Positions 26,012 through 37,024 of a stretch of DNA of 64,000 bases are shown in pieces (the first letter of the stretch is position 1; each line of letters starts with the position of its first letter). The notes under the pieces were generated by a model. It did not search any database. It had not been told where the DNA came from and was given only the letters and a program-made list of their open reading frames with translations. The DNA comes from Duganella aquatilis. Its GTDB lineage: Bacteria > Pseudomonadota > Gammaproteobacteria > Burkholderiales > Burkholderiaceae_D. Location of the stretch: the NCBI RefSeq assembly GCF_009674565.1, contig NZ_WKJL01000002.1:310001-374000 (forward strand), read 5' to 3'. The translations under genes and the position numbers were made by a program.

Positions 26012-27094
26012 ATGAATATTGCGATCATTGGCGCCGGACTCGGCGGGCTGACGCTGGCGCGCGTGCTGCACGTGCACGGCATTGCGGCCACCGTCTACGA
26101 GGCGGAAGCCTCTCCAGGCGCTCGCGCGCAGGGCGGCATGCTCGATATTCACGATCACAACGGGCAACTGGCGCTGAAGGCGGCCAATCTGTACGAGGAA
26201 TTCGTGGCGCTGATCCATCCTGGCGGCCAGACCACGCGCGTGCTCGACCAGGACGGCAAGGTGCTGTTCGACGATCCCGACGACGGCAGCGGCGGCCGGC
26301 CCGAAGTGCAGCGCGGCGAGTTGCGGCGCATCCTGCTGGCGTCGCTGCCAGAGGGCGCGGTGCAATGGGGCCGCAAACTGGCGCAAGCCGTCCCGCTGGG
26401 CGACGGCCGCCACGAACTGACATTCACCGATGGCGCGACGGTGACCTGCGGCCTGCTGGTCGGTGCGGATGGAGCCTGGTCGAAAGTGCGCCCTCTCCTG
26501 TCCAACGCCAAGCCGGCGTATGCCGGCATTTCGCTGGTCGAGACCTGGCTGCATGACAGCGACCAGCACCATCCGGCCAGCGCGGCGGCCGTGGGCGGCG
26601 GCGCGTTGTTTGCTGTGGCGCCCGGCAAAGGCATCCTGGCGCACCGCGAACCGGCGGGCGTGCTGCATGCGTATGTGGCGCTGACCAAGCCGCAGGAATG
26701 GTTTGCCGAAGGCGATATCGCCGGGGAGTTCGAAGGCTGGGCGCCGGCGCTGACCGCACTGATCACCGCCAGCGACACGGCGCCGGTGGTGCGCATGATC
26801 CACGCGCTGCCGCCGGACCATCGCTGGCGGCGCATGCCGGGCGTTACGCTACTGGGCGACGCCGCGCATTTGATGGCGCCGTCCGGCGAAGGCGCCAACC
26901 TGGCCATGTTCGACGGCGCCGAGCTGGCCAGGGCCATCGTCGCCCATGCTGGCGACACCGAGGCGGCACTCGCCGCATACGAAGCGGAACTGTTCCCGCG
27001 CAGCGCGCAGGCGGCGGCCGAGGCGGAGGAGCTGCACGGCATCCTCTACGGCGAGCAGTCGCCGCACAGCCTGGTCGCGATGTTCACCAAATAA
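26012..27094 (+). CDS. FAD-dependent monooxygenase, TetX-like
   Basis: 360 aa class A flavoprotein monooxygenase. N-terminal Rossmann motif IAIIGAGLGGLTLARVL, a DG motif (LLVGADGAWSKVRPLL) and the FAD-ribityl GDAAHLMAPSGEGANLAM motif. The GGMLDIHDHNGQLALKAANL region and overall length are like TetX/tetracycline-destructase and related aromatic hydroxylases. No transmembrane tail. Divergence from a TetR gene suggests inducible oxidation of a drug-like or aromatic compound; the substrate is not assigned and resistance should not be assumed. Confidence 0.9.
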   Translation: MNIAIIGAGLGGLTLARVLHVHGIAATVYEAEASPGARAQGGMLDIHDHNGQLALKAANLYEEFVALIHPGGQTTRVLDQDGKVLFDDPDDGSGGRPEVQRGELRRILLASLPEGAVQWGRKLAQAVPLGDGRHELTFTDGATVTCGLLVGADGAWSKVRPLLSNAKPAYAGISLVETWLHDSDQHHPASAAAVGGGALFAVAPGKGILAHREPAGVLHAYVALTKPQEWFAEGDIAGEFEGWAPALTALITASDTAPVVRMIHALPPDHRWRRMPGVTLLGDAAHLMAPSGEGANLAMFDGAELARAIVAHAGDTEAALAAYEAELFPRSAQAAAEAEELHGILYGEQSPHSLVAMFTK

Positions 27095-27117
27095 AAACGG
27101 CGGCACAAGGCCGCCGT
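27092..27117 (-). terminator. Intrinsic terminator of erpA
   Basis: ACGGCGGC (27097-27104) pairs with GCCGCCGT (27110-27117). On the minus strand the stem is followed by TTTTTAT. It lies between convergent monooxygenase and erpA genes. Confidence 0.85.
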
Positions 27118-27138
27118 CATGGGCAAAGCTGGAACAGC

Positions 27139-27489
27139 TTAGACCGAGAACGAGGAACCGCAGCCGCAAGTCGACGTTGCGCTTGGGTTCTTGATCACGA
27201 ATTGGGCGCCTTCCAGGTCGTCCTTGTAGTCGATTTCCGCGCCGACCAGGTACTGGTAGCTCATCGAATCGATCAACAGCTGAACGCCGTTCTTGACCAT
27301 GGTGGTGTCGTCTTCGTTGACGATTTCATCGAAGGTGAAGCCATACTGGAAGCCGGAGCAGCCGCCACCCTGCACGAATACGCGCAGTTTCAGGTCCGGA
27401 TTGCCTTCTTCTTCGATCAGTTGGGCGACCTTATCAGCAGCGCTATCAGTGAAAATGATAGGGGCTGGCATTTCGGCAACAGCATTCAT
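27139..27489 (-). CDS. erpA: Iron-sulfur cluster insertion protein ErpA
   Basis: 116 aa A-type carrier. The three cluster Cys are present: C44 ([11 protein letters not shown]), C108 and C110 (TCGCGSSF at the C-terminus). It delivers Fe-S clusters to apoproteins, including isoprenoid-pathway enzymes. It lies 84 nt downstream of argC but has its own palindrome-centred -10 element, suggesting separate control. Confidence 0.96.
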   Translation of the reverse strand: MNAVAEMPAPIIFTDSAADKVAQLIEEEGNPDLKLRVFVQGGGCSGFQYGFTFDEIVNEDDTTMVKNGVQLLIDSMSYQYLVGAEIDYKDDLEGAQFVIKNPSATSTCGCGSSFSV

Positions 27490-27514
27490 TTCTAACTCCT
27501 ACGAGAAAACAATT

Positions 27515-27533
27515 AGGGTCCATTATAGACCCT
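27515..27533 (-). promoter_or_regulatory. erpA -10 element inside a palindrome
   Basis: AGGGTC and GACCCT flank 7 nt that hold a perfect minus-strand TATAAT (27527-27522), about 35 nt from the erpA start. No good -35 is visible, so it may need an activator or be blocked by a repressor. Confidence 0.5.
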
Positions 27534-27573
27534 CAACATAAGTTCTGCTGCGGACCCCGCAAAACAGCGGGTT

Positions 27574-28611
27574 TTATGGCAACAGGGCAATCTGCATCAA
27601 GCCGGTGGTCTCTTCCAGGCCAAACATCAGGTTCATGCACTGGACCGCCTGGCCGGATGCGCCCTTGACCAGGTTGTCCTGCACCACCAGCACGATGACG
27701 GTGTTGCCGTTGTCCGGACGGTGCAGCGCCAGGCGCAGCATGTTCGAGCCACGGGTCGAGCGGGTTTCAGGGTGCGAACCGAACGGCATCACATCGACGA
27801 AGGCGCTGTCCTTATATTGGTCCTCGAACAGCTTCTGCAAGTCTTCGTTGCTGATGTCCTTGGTCAGGCGCGCGTACAGCGTCGAGTGCATGCCGCGGAT
27901 CATCGGCACCAGGTGCGGCGTGAAGATCAGGCTGACCTTGTCAGAAGTGAAACGTTGCAGCTGGGCCGAGGTTTCCGGCGTGTGGCGGTGGCCAGCCACG
28001 CCGTAGGCCTTGAAGTTGTCCGACGCTTCCGAGAACAGGGTGCCGATTTCCGCCTTGCGGCCGGCGCCCGACACGCCCGACTTGCAGTCGGCGATCAGCG
28101 AACCGGCATCGACCAGACCGTTCTTCAGCAACGGGTAGTAGCCCAGCTGCATGGTGGTCGGGTAGCAGCCCGGATTGGCGACCAGGTTGGCCTTCTTGAT
28201 CTCTTCACGGTTCAGTTCGGCCAGGCCGTAGGCTGCGTGTGCCAGCAGGTCCGGGCAGGTGTGCTCGATCTTGTACCATTTTTCGAAGACGGCTTTTTCC
28301 TGGATGCGGAAGTCGGCCGCCAGGTCGATCACCTTGACGCCGGCTTTCAGCAGCGCGGGCGCCTGGGCCATGGCGACGCCGTGCGGGGTGGCGAAGAACA
28401 CCACGTCGCACTTGGTCAGGTCGGCGTTTTCCGGCGACGAGAATTTCAGGTTCACGCGGCCGCGCAGTGATGGGAACATATCAGCGACTGGCAAGCCGTC
28501 CTCTTTGCGCGAGGTGATTGCCGTCAGTTCCACATCCGGGTGGACTGCCAACAAACGCAGCAGTTCTACCCCGGTGTATCCGGTGCCGCCGACGATGCCA
28601 ACTTTGATCAT
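27574..28611 (-). CDS. argC: N-acetyl-gamma-glutamyl-phosphate reductase
   Basis: 345 aa, type 1 ArgC. Third step of arginine synthesis, NADPH-dependent. Rossmann start [19 protein letters not shown], the catalytic Cys in [19 protein letters not shown] and the HRHTPE histidine region. Full length. It sits between rpsI and erpA in the usual betaproteobacterial order. Confidence 0.97.
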   Translation of the reverse strand: MIKVGIVGGTGYTGVELLRLLAVHPDVELTAITSRKEDGLPVADMFPSLRGRVNLKFSSPENADLTKCDVVFFATPHGVAMAQAPALLKAGVKVIDLAADFRIQEKAVFEKWYKIEHTCPDLLAHAAYGLAELNREEIKKANLVANPGCYPTTMQLGYYPLLKNGLVDAGSLIADCKSGVSGAGRKAEIGTLFSEASDNFKAYGVAGHRHTPETSAQLQRFTSDKVSLIFTPHLVPMIRGMHSTLYARLTKDISNEDLQKLFEDQYKDSAFVDVMPFGSHPETRSTRGSNMLRLALHRPDNGNTVIVLVVQDNLVKGASGQAVQCMNLMFGLEETTGLMQIALLP

Positions 28612-28686
28612 TGTTCTTCCTTAATTGAGAGTGAGGTGCCATTTTATCAGGCAACGGCTACGTCTGTATGACAGTAGCCCAGATGG

Positions 28687-28722
28687 AAAAAAAGCCGCCC
28701 GACACAAGGCCGGCGGCTTTTT
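28687..28722 (-). terminator. Intrinsic terminator of rplM-rpsI
   Basis: AAAAAGCCGCC (28689-28699) pairs with GGCGGCTTTTT (28712-28722) across a 12-nt loop. T-runs on both strands; it ends the ribosomal protein operon. Confidence 0.88.
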
Positions 28723-28760
28723 CGGTGATGCGCCGCAAGCAGCGCACCAGAGCGTAAAAA

Positions 28761-29153
28761 TTAACGCTTCGAGAATTGTTTTGCGCGACGTGCTTTGCGC
28801 AGACCAACTTTTTTACGTTCAACTTCACGTGCATCGCGGGTTACGAAGCCAGCGCGTGCCAGGTCACCTTTCAGGCCCGAATCGTAGTCGATCAGAGCGC
28901 GGGTGATGCCGTGACGAACTGCACCTGCCTGGCCGGACTCGCCGCCGCCGTGCACGTTGACTTTGATGTCAAAGCGCTCAACGTTGCCGGTCAGTTCCAG
29001 TGGTTGACGAATAACCATCAGGCCGGTTTCGCGCGAGAAGTATTCCGACGCTGGCTTGCCGTTAACGATGATTTGGCCAGTGCCCGATTTGATGAACACA
29101 CGAGCCACTGCACTCTTGCGACGGCCGGTGCCGTAGTTGTAGTTACCGATCAT
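28761..29153 (-). CDS. rpsI: 30S ribosomal protein S9
   Basis: 130 aa. Typical S9: [16 protein letters not shown] near the start, [14 protein letters not shown] in the middle and the basic C-terminal tail ending [11 protein letters not shown], which reaches the ribosomal P site. The start is 9 nt after rplM; the two are cotranscribed. Confidence 0.98.
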   Translation of the reverse strand: MIGNYNYGTGRRKSAVARVFIKSGTGQIIVNGKPASEYFSRETGLMVIRQPLELTGNVERFDIKVNVHGGGESGQAGAVRHGITRALIDYDSGLKGDLARAGFVTRDAREVERKKVGLRKARRAKQFSKR

Positions 29154-29162
29154 GTCAGTTCC

Positions 29163-29591
29163 TTAGATTTCGAGTGCTTTAGGTTGCTGGGCAGCGTGCG
29201 GGTGCGAACCTTCGGCGTACACTTTCAGCTTCTTGATCATTGCGTAGCCCAGTGGGCCTTTTGGCAGCATGCCCTTGACGGCTTTTTCCAGAGCGCGACC
29301 TGGGAAACGCTGTTGCATTTTCAGGAAGTTGGTCTCGTAGATGCCACCTGGGTAGCCCGAGTGACGGTAGTAGGTCTTCTCGGTTGCCTTGGTGCCGGTC
29401 ACGCGCAGTTTGCCTGCGTTGATGATGACGATGAAATCGCCGGTATCGACGTGAGGGGTGAACTCAGGTTTGTGCTTGCCGCGCAGTCGGAGTGCCACTT
29501 CGCTGGCAACACGTCCGAGGACTTTGTCCGTCGCGTCAATCACGAACCAGTCGCGCTGGACTTCATGTCCTTTAGCGGAAAAAGTTTTCAT
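29163..29591 (-). CDS. rplM: 50S ribosomal protein L13
   Basis: 142 aa. Conserved [20 protein letters not shown] start, the [10 protein letters not shown] motif and [13 protein letters not shown]. First gene of the rplM-rpsI operon. In E. coli L13 represses its own leader; a leader of about 100 nt exists here, but no matching structure was checked. Confidence 0.98.
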   Translation of the reverse strand: MKTFSAKGHEVQRDWFVIDATDKVLGRVASEVALRLRGKHKPEFTPHVDTGDFIVIINAGKLRVTGTKATEKTYYRHSGYPGGIYETNFLKMQQRFPGRALEKAVKGMLPKGPLGYAMIKKLKVYAEGSHPHAAQQPKALEI

Positions 29592-29697
29592 GTGATGACT
29601 TTCAAATTAAGAAATACACGCTCATATGGTGGTTCCGCTATTGTTACAGCGGACTCGGCCTTTTTATTTACTTTCCTGAGCGAATGGAAAGCCGACA

Positions 29698-29727
29698 AGT
29701 ATAAGCGGCAACGGCCCACCGCGTCAA
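29698..29727 (-). promoter_or_regulatory. rplM-rpsI promoter
   Basis: On the minus strand TTGACG (29727-29722), an 18-nt spacer and TATACT (29703-29698) give a strong sigma70 promoter that leaves a leader of about 100 nt before rplM. Confidence 0.65.
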
Positions 29728-29814
29728 GCATGGTTTGGCCTGCAGACCGCGAAAACACAGGGTTTGCGCGGTCCATTACAATATGGACAAAGTTTTTTAC
29801 ACGGAGAATGAGCG

Positions 29815-30240
29815 ATGGAATGCAAAGTTAGCTGGAATGGCCCGTCGGGCATGAGTTTCCTGGCCCAGACCGGCTCCGGCCACCTGGTCACCATGGACGG
29901 CGCCCCCGACGGCGGCGGCCACAACCTGGCGCCACGCCCGATGGAAATGGTGCTGCTCGGCACCGGCGGCTGCACCGCCTATGACGTGGTGCTGATCCTG
30001 AAAAAAGGCCGCGCCGACATCCGCGGCTGCGAATGCGTGCTGAAAGCCGACCGCGCCGACACCGAGCCGAAGGTCTTCACCAAGATCAACTTCCACTTTG
30101 TCGTCACCGGCAAGGGCCTGAAGCCGGAAGCGGTGGAACGCGCCATCACCCTGTCGCACGACAAATACTGCTCGGCCTCCATCATGCTGGGCAAGACCGC
30201 CGAGATCACCCACTCGTTCGAGATCGTCGAAGTCGACTGA
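29815..30240 (+). CDS. OsmC family protein (YhfA-like)
   Basis: 141 aa. OsmC/Ohr fold with the second catalytic Cys region LGTGGCTAYDVVLILKKG and a later Cys at KYCSASIMLGKTAEI. The short N-terminus places it with YhfA-type OsmC proteins rather than organic hydroperoxide resistance enzymes. Possible thiol peroxidase; the substrate is unknown. Ribosome-binding site GGAGAATGAGCG. Divergent from rplM. Confidence 0.9.
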   Translation: MECKVSWNGPSGMSFLAQTGSGHLVTMDGAPDGGGHNLAPRPMEMVLLGTGGCTAYDVVLILKKGRADIRGCECVLKADRADTEPKVFTKINFHFVVTGKGLKPEAVERAITLSHDKYCSASIMLGKTAEITHSFEIVEVD

Positions 30241-30247
30241 TACGCGG

Positions 30248-30712
30248 CTAGACGACGGACAGAACCGCCGGATCGCCGGCGCACCAGATGTTATCGACGG
30301 TATTCCGGGTAATGAGCCAGACGTCGTCCGCCCGTTGCAGCTCGACGTCGTAGCGGTTCTTCATCATGTAGTGGCGCGCGGGATCGCTGCACGGGACGTG
30401 CTGGGCTTCCACCAGCGCATCCAGACGCGCCGTGTCGCCGTCGATGGCGACACGCGGATTGGACACCGAGTGCGAGGTATCCAGCGTCGCCAGCGACGCC
30501 GTCAGCGCGGCCACAATCATCGCCCTGCCCTCGATCACCGGATAGTCGAACCCGGCCTTGGCTGCGGCGGGACGAAAGTCCGATACGGCGTTTTCCGCCA
30601 GCGAAGACGCCAGCAGATCCTGGTCGCGCAGATCGATGCCGGCGGCAAAGCGATACAACGCATCGATGACCGCCAGTTGGTCTGCGGCCGCGTTGATGAG
30701 TGTGGATGACAT
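30248..30712 (-). CDS. SnoaL/NTF2-like domain protein
   Basis: 154 aa cone-shaped NTF2-like fold: an N-terminal helix (QLAVIDALYRFAAGIDLRDQDLLASSLAENAVSDF) then strands with SHSVSNPRVAIDGDTARLDALVEAQH and the RYDVELQRADDVWLITR repeat. Enzymes of this fold are isomerases, dehydratases or hydroxylases. It follows a saccharopine-dehydrogenase-like gene by 10 nt, so the two form an operon, probably under the divergent AraC regulator. Confidence 0.85.
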   Translation of the reverse strand: MSSTLINAAADQLAVIDALYRFAAGIDLRDQDLLASSLAENAVSDFRPAAAKAGFDYPVIEGRAMIVAALTASLATLDTSHSVSNPRVAIDGDTARLDALVEAQHVPCSDPARHYMMKNRYDVELQRADDVWLITRNTVDNIWCAGDPAVLSVV

Positions 30713-30722
30713 AAGTGACTCC

Positions 30723-31706
30723 TTAAAAGTTGATGATGGTGGTATCGGCTATGGTTTCGGCGAAGCCGTTGCCGAACAGTGCTGCCGGAGTTTGGAAGCC
30801 TGGGCGCTGCTCGCCGGCCAGCACGCGCCGGCCCGCCTCGGCGGCAGCGGTGGCCGTGAAGGTGTAGCCGTTCACCGTATCGAGAACCGAGCGGATCACG
30901 GCGCCATCGGCGCTGGTGACCTCGACCACGGCCTGATACCGGTGGGCCAGGCGCTGCTGCTCGCTCGGCCCGTCCGGTAGCGCCGAGAGATCGCCTTGCG
31001 GAAAGCCGTCGCCCGTCACATGGACGAAAGTCTCAATCTCCGGAACGCCGGTCGATCGCCATATCGTGATGAGATCGGGCAGCGTCACCTGGAAGCAATC
31101 AACGGCGCCCTTGCCAAAGTCGAGTTTCCGAATCGCTCCGGCAGGCCGGGCCACCAGACTGCCGCCAGCGCACGCCAGCGTTTCAGCGGTGACGCTGCCC
31201 ATCGCGCTGATGGCCGAGCCGCGCGACAGTCCGCCTGAAACATGCAAGGCCACGCGCATGCTGGCTGGATTGCTGGTTCGCGCCACGGTGTGTCCGGCCA
31301 GGCAACCAAGCATCGCGACGCTGCCGCCGCTGCCTGGCAGCAGCATCACACCTGCCGCCTTGGCCTCCGCATCGAGCACTTCGGCCAGGCGGTAGCCGTC
31401 CAGCTCGGCCGCGACGTCGAGATAATGCACGCCGTTGCGGATGGCGGCTTTCATCAGCACGCGGGCCGTGCCGGCGAAAGGACCGGCACAATTGAGGAGC
31501 ACGCCGACGTCGGCCAGCGATTGATCGATCGCGGCACTGTCGTCAAGCGCAAAGACGCGATACTCGACGCCGAGGCTGGCGGCAAGCGCTGCCAGCGCCA
31601 CTTCATCACGTCCTGCGACGATCAGCGGCGTGCCCGCTGTCGCGGCATGTTGCGCCGCCATGCGGCCGGTGTAGCCCGCCGCGCCGTAAATCATTAGTTT
31701 CTTCAT
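30723..31706 (-). CDS. Saccharopine dehydrogenase NADP-binding domain protein
   Basis: 327 aa from ATG 31706 (MKKLMIYGAAGYTGRMAAQHA). N-terminal Rossmann fold of the saccharopine-dehydrogenase/trans-acting enoyl-reductase group (GAAGYTG, LLNCAGPF, then HYLDVAAELDG). The C-terminal domain lacks anything that fixes the substrate. Paired with a SnoaL-like gene and divergent from an AraC regulator, this looks like a small inducible catabolic or detoxification operon. Confidence 0.86.
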   Translation of the reverse strand: MKKLMIYGAAGYTGRMAAQHAATAGTPLIVAGRDEVALAALAASLGVEYRVFALDDSAAIDQSLADVGVLLNCAGPFAGTARVLMKAAIRNGVHYLDVAAELDGYRLAEVLDAEAKAAGVMLLPGSGGSVAMLGCLAGHTVARTSNPASMRVALHVSGGLSRGSAISAMGSVTAETLACAGGSLVARPAGAIRKLDFGKGAVDCFQVTLPDLITIWRSTGVPEIETFVHVTGDGFPQGDLSALPDGPSEQQRLAHRYQAVVEVTSADGAVIRSVLDTVNGYTFTATAAAEAGRRVLAGEQRPGFQTPAALFGNGFAETIADTTIINF

Positions 31707-31843
31707 GTCCGTACCGCCGTTCTTTGTAGAGGAGTCCGGATAATATGGCTGTGGCCGACGGCGCACCCACCGGATCCTCCTCAAAGCTTGCCTATTCCTG
31801 CTCGCGCATTGCACGCCCGCAGAGCCTCTGTTAGTGTCTGAAG

Positions 31844-32731
31844 ATGGAACAGCAAATGCAGGAACTGAGGCGACTGGCCTCGCGGGCCGGAAACAACCGC
31901 ACCGAAACCGGCATCCCGCGTGTCGCAATGGTCCAGGGCGAGATCCCTGAGCACCTGCTATCGGCCGTCTACGATCCGATGATCAACCTGATTTTGACGG
32001 GATCGAAGACGATGACGGTGGGCGACCGCACCTTTCACTACGACCCGGCGACCTACTTCGTCATGTCCGTGGATCTGCCGGCAGTGGGCGCGGTCCATCC
32101 GGCCGCGACGGGCGAGCCTTACCTTGCCGTCAGCCTGACGCTCGACGCCGCGATTATTGGCGCGCTGATCCGCGACCTGCCAGTCAACATCTGCAGCACA
32201 TTGTTTGGTTCGGGATTTTCGGTGGCGCCGGTCAATGACGAACTGCTTGACGCCTGGATACGCATGCTGCGGTTGATTGACCGGCCGGACGAAGTGGCAG
32301 TGCTCGCACCCGCTTACGAGCGGGAGATATTGTTTCGAGTATTGCAGGGTCCGCTTGGCTGGATGTTACGCGACATCGCATCGCCAGATACGGCGCTGTC
32401 GCGCATCAGCGTCGCCATCAACTGGATACGCCGTAACTTCAACGAACAGATCAGGGTGGAGACGCTGGCCGAGATGGCGGCGTTAAGCGTGTCCGCCTTC
32501 CACCGCCACTTCAAAGCCGTGACGGCGTTGAGCCCGCTGCAGTACCAGAAGCGCATCCGCCTGCTGCACGCGCGCTCGCAACTGATCGGCGGCCAGGGCA
32601 GCGCGACCTCGGTGGCGTTCAGCGTCGGCTACGAAAGCCCGAGCCAGTTCAGCCGGGAATATGCGCGCCTGTTCGGCCTGCCACCATCAAAAGACCTGAT
32701 GCAAGCCACGCAGGCGCTGAAGGGCACGTAA
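31844..32731 (+). CDS. AraC family regulator divergent from the saccharopine dehydrogenase-like operon
   Basis: 295 aa. N-terminal AraC-type ligand domain (IPRVAMVQGEIPEHLLSAVYDPMINLILTG...FVMSVDLPA) and a C-terminal tandem HTH (VETLAEMAALSVSAFHRHFKAVTALSPLQYQKRIRL...VAFSVGYESPSQFSREYARLFG). Divergent from the saccharopine-dehydrogenase-like/SnoaL operon with a 137-nt gap, so likely its activator. Confidence 0.92.
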   Translation: MEQQMQELRRLASRAGNNRTETGIPRVAMVQGEIPEHLLSAVYDPMINLILTGSKTMTVGDRTFHYDPATYFVMSVDLPAVGAVHPAATGEPYLAVSLTLDAAIIGALIRDLPVNICSTLFGSGFSVAPVNDELLDAWIRMLRLIDRPDEVAVLAPAYEREILFRVLQGPLGWMLRDIASPDTALSRISVAINWIRRNFNEQIRVETLAEMAALSVSAFHRHFKAVTALSPLQYQKRIRLLHARSQLIGGQGSATSVAFSVGYESPSQFSREYARLFGLPPSKDLMQATQALKGT

Positions 32732-32738
32732 CCGCGGA

Positions 32739-33380
32739 TCAGACGTAGTAGGCGGTGCTGGTCATGACCTTGCCCATCACCGACATCACCGCCTGCACCG
32801 GCTTCGGCACGTCGGCGGCGCCGAGGCGCTGGGCGGCGGCGCCGTGTTCGATTTCATCGATGCGCATCTGGTCGACGATGGCGCGCGACTTGGCGTCCTG
32901 CGGCGGCAGTTTTTCCAGATGGCTTTCCAGGTGCGATTCCACCTGGCGCTCGGTCTCCACCACGAAGCCCAGGCTGCGCGCATCGCCCAGCACGGCGGCA
33001 ACCGTGCCCAGCGCGTAGGCGCCGGCGTAGAACAGCGGATTCAGCACGCTGATGTGCGAATTCAGTTCGCCGAGGCGCTGCGCGGTCCACGCCAGGTGAT
33101 CTTCTTCCTCGCGGCTGGAATGCTCGAACTGTTCGCGGATCGCTTCGGTGCGGGCAAAGCGCGCCTGGGCGTTGTACAGCGCCTGCGCGCACACTTCGCC
33201 GACGTGGTTCACACGCATCAGGCCGGCCGCATGGCGGCGCTCCGCTTCGCTCATCTCCGCATCGGCCGCGCGTGCCGCCGGCGTCGGCCGCGACGCCGAA
33301 GCGACGCCACTGATGACGCGCAACGCCTTGTCGGCGCCGGCAATGAATCGGTCCAGGGGAGTGTGGTGGTAAGCGGCCAT
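32739..33380 (-). CDS. coq7: 2-polyprenyl-3-methyl-6-methoxy-1,4-benzoquinone monooxygenase
   Basis: 213 aa from ATG 33380 ([12 protein letters not shown]); an 11-residue longer form is possible but lacks a better ribosome-binding site. Di-iron carboxylate hydroxylase of ubiquinone synthesis. Ligand motifs E62 ([12 protein letters not shown]), the EEEDHLAW segment (about E92, H95) and DEIEHGAAA. The C-terminus continues to a terminal MTSTAYYV. Confidence 0.96.
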   Translation of the reverse strand: MAAYHHTPLDRFIAGADKALRVISGVASASRPTPAARAADAEMSEAERRHAAGLMRVNHVGEVCAQALYNAQARFARTEAIREQFEHSSREEEDHLAWTAQRLGELNSHISVLNPLFYAGAYALGTVAAVLGDARSLGFVVETERQVESHLESHLEKLPPQDAKSRAIVDQMRIDEIEHGAAAQRLGAADVPKPVQAVMSVMGKVMTSTAYYV

Positions 33381-33430
33381 AAACAAACTCGTGTTCTCGA
33401 TGGAAAATCCCATTATAAGGGAGCACCCCG

Positions 33431-33865
33431 TTATTTGGCCTCGGCGTCCTCGCGCAGCTGGCGTTGCCGTTCGATGTAGTCGGCCACCGGGCCGCGCACG
33501 TCGATTTTGGAGATGTCCTTGGCCACGCCCAGGTTCAGCCCCAGCAGGAAGGGAATGTTCTGCAGCGGCACCTCGGTGCAACACTCGCCGAAGGCTTTCA
33601 GGAAGCGTTTCGATTCGACCACCGGCACCACCTTCTCGCCGCTCATGTATTGCAGGATGCTGGTGATGCTGTGGCCCTTGCCGATGGTCTGGTAGATGAA
33701 GCGGTTGAAGTCGCGGTCCAGCAGCTTGAAGTCGACCTTTTCCTCGGTCATCAGACCCGACAGGTAATACAGTCCCAGCGCCACGCGAAAGAAACCGGTG
33801 GACTCGTCGCGGTCGACGCCCTGCTGCATCACCGCCAGTATTTTTTCCTTCAGTTGAGGATTCAT
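33431..33865 (-). CDS. Conserved hypothetical protein
   Basis: 144 aa from ATG 33865, with GGAGAG just upstream. Mostly helical and soluble, no signal peptide. Segments that look conserved: [26 protein letters not shown] and [27 protein letters not shown] do not recognise the family; no catalytic motif is evident. It lies 50 nt upstream of coq7 on the same strand, divergent from the ABC exporter genes. Confidence 0.8.
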   Translation of the reverse strand: MNPQLKEKILAVMQQGVDRDESTGFFRVALGLYYLSGLMTEEKVDFKLLDRDFNRFIYQTIGKGHSITSILQYMSGEKVVPVVESKRFLKAFGECCTEVPLQNIPFLLGLNLGVAKDISKIDVRGPVADYIERQRQLREDAEAK

Positions 33866-33977
33866 CTTTCTCTCCACGCCTGTGTGCGACTATAGCAAGA
33901 GTTTTAACGACCAACTAGCTTGCGCGTCAGAATTTTTGCATGCTACTCTTGAAACTTTTCCACCTGGGGCAAGCACG

Positions 33978-34754
<777 letters not shown>

Positions 34755-34757
34755 GCC

Positions 34758-35954
34758 ATGTGGACCATCTACCTCAAGGAATTGCTGGAGCTGGCGCGCG
34801 ACCGCCGCACCTTTTTCTTCACCGTGTTCATCCCGGTGTTTGCCATGCCGCTGATCTTTGCCGGCTTCGGCGTGCTGTCCACCACGCTGTTCAAGCACGC
34901 CAGCACGGCCGACATGGCCTACGCGATCTTCGGCAAGGAACACGCGCCGCAGCTGGCGCAGCGCTTCGCCAGCGAAAAAGGCTTCCATGAGGTGACGCTG
35001 CTCAATCCGGGCGAGATCAAGGCCGCCATCGCCAGCGACCGCATCAAGTTCGCGCTGGTCATTCCCGCCGGCCTGGGCCAGCAGATGGAAGCCCAGCAGC
35101 AAGGTGTGATCCAGCTGCACTACAACAGCGCCGCCACCGTCGACCTGACGCGCAAGCGGGTGCAGTCGGTGATCGGCAGCCAGAACCGCGAGCTGCGCGA
35201 ACACGTCCTCTCCGCGCTCAGCCTCAGCAAGCAGCAGCTGGCCTTCGCGCTCGATCCGATCACGCTGGAAGACCATTCCACCGCCGACAAGCGCGAGCAG
35301 ATGGGCGCGCTGGTGGGCGGCATGCTGCCCTACATCCTGCTGATGGTGTGCCTGATGGCGGCCATGTATCCGGCGATCGACACCGGCGCCGGCGAGAAGG
35401 AGCGCGGCACGCTGGAAACCCTGCTGCTGGCGCCGGTGTCGCGCACCGCCATCGTGCTGGCCAAGTTTTTAATGCTGTTCACCATCGGCCTGACTTCGGC
35501 ACTGCTGATGATCGTCAGCGTGGCGGCGCTGATCCTGTTCTTCGGCGGCTTGATCGGCGGCGACATGGTGCAGATGATGCGCGCCATCGGCCCGCTGGAC
35601 CTGGCCATGGTGGCGCTGATGCTGGTGCCGACCGCCGCCATCTTTGCCGCCATCCTGCTGTCGATCTCGGTCTACGCCAAGAGCTACAAGGAGGCGGCCG
35701 GCCTGATCTCGCCGCTGATCATCGTCACCATCCTGCCGACGCTGGTGGCGCTGCTGCCCGGCGTGGAACTGAACTGGAAATGGTCGATGGTGCCGCTGAC
35801 CAACGTATCGCTGGCGATGAAGGAACTGGTCAAAGGCACCATGGACTACCGCATGTTCTCCGTGATATTACTGTCCACCACCCTCACCGCCGGACTGCTG
35901 CTGGCCCTGTGCCGCTGGTGGTTCAACCGCGAGCAGGTATTGTTCAGGAATTGA
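34758..35954 (+). CDS. ABC-2 type permease (NatB-like)
   Basis: 398 aa. One N-terminal transmembrane helix (FFFTVFIPVFAMPLIFAGFGVL), a large extracytoplasmic domain (about residues 45-180), then five or more helices at the C-terminal half (YILLMVCLMAAMYP, AKFLMLFTIGLTSALLMIV and others) with the conserved DTGAGEKERGTLETLLLAPVSR loop. This is the NatB/ABC-2 layout. AAGGAGG precedes the ATG and overlaps the end of the ATPase gene. Confidence 0.92.
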   Translation: MWTIYLKELLELARDRRTFFFTVFIPVFAMPLIFAGFGVLSTTLFKHASTADMAYAIFGKEHAPQLAQRFASEKGFHEVTLLNPGEIKAAIASDRIKFALVIPAGLGQQMEAQQQGVIQLHYNSAATVDLTRKRVQSVIGSQNRELREHVLSALSLSKQQLAFALDPITLEDHSTADKREQMGALVGGMLPYILLMVCLMAAMYPAIDTGAGEKERGTLETLLLAPVSRTAIVLAKFLMLFTIGLTSALLMIVSVAALILFFGGLIGGDMVQMMRAIGPLDLAMVALMLVPTAAIFAAILLSISVYAKSYKEAAGLISPLIIVTILPTLVALLPGVELNWKWSMVPLTNVSLAMKELVKGTMDYRMFSVILLSTTLTAGLLLALCRWWFNREQVLFRN

Positions 35955-36121
35955 CCAAGTTGTCTATTCAACCACCAACCAGCGGTTACCGCCTGTTCCG
36001 GCTATCCTGCACTCTGGCGCACCATTTTGCCGCCCATCGCAATGGCGCCCCTTCTATGGATCAAATTCAATACAATGCCATCATGTGAAAAGTCTGTGGT
36101 CGTGCAGAATCAGGAGTTAGC

Positions 36122-37015
<894 letters not shown>

Positions 37016-37024
37016 GGGCCGATC

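Noticed and set aside
27556..27575. CCCGC-AAAACA-GCGGG-TTTT hairpin
   Set aside because: The T-run is on the plus strand, where no gene ends; on the minus strand argC has no T-run here.
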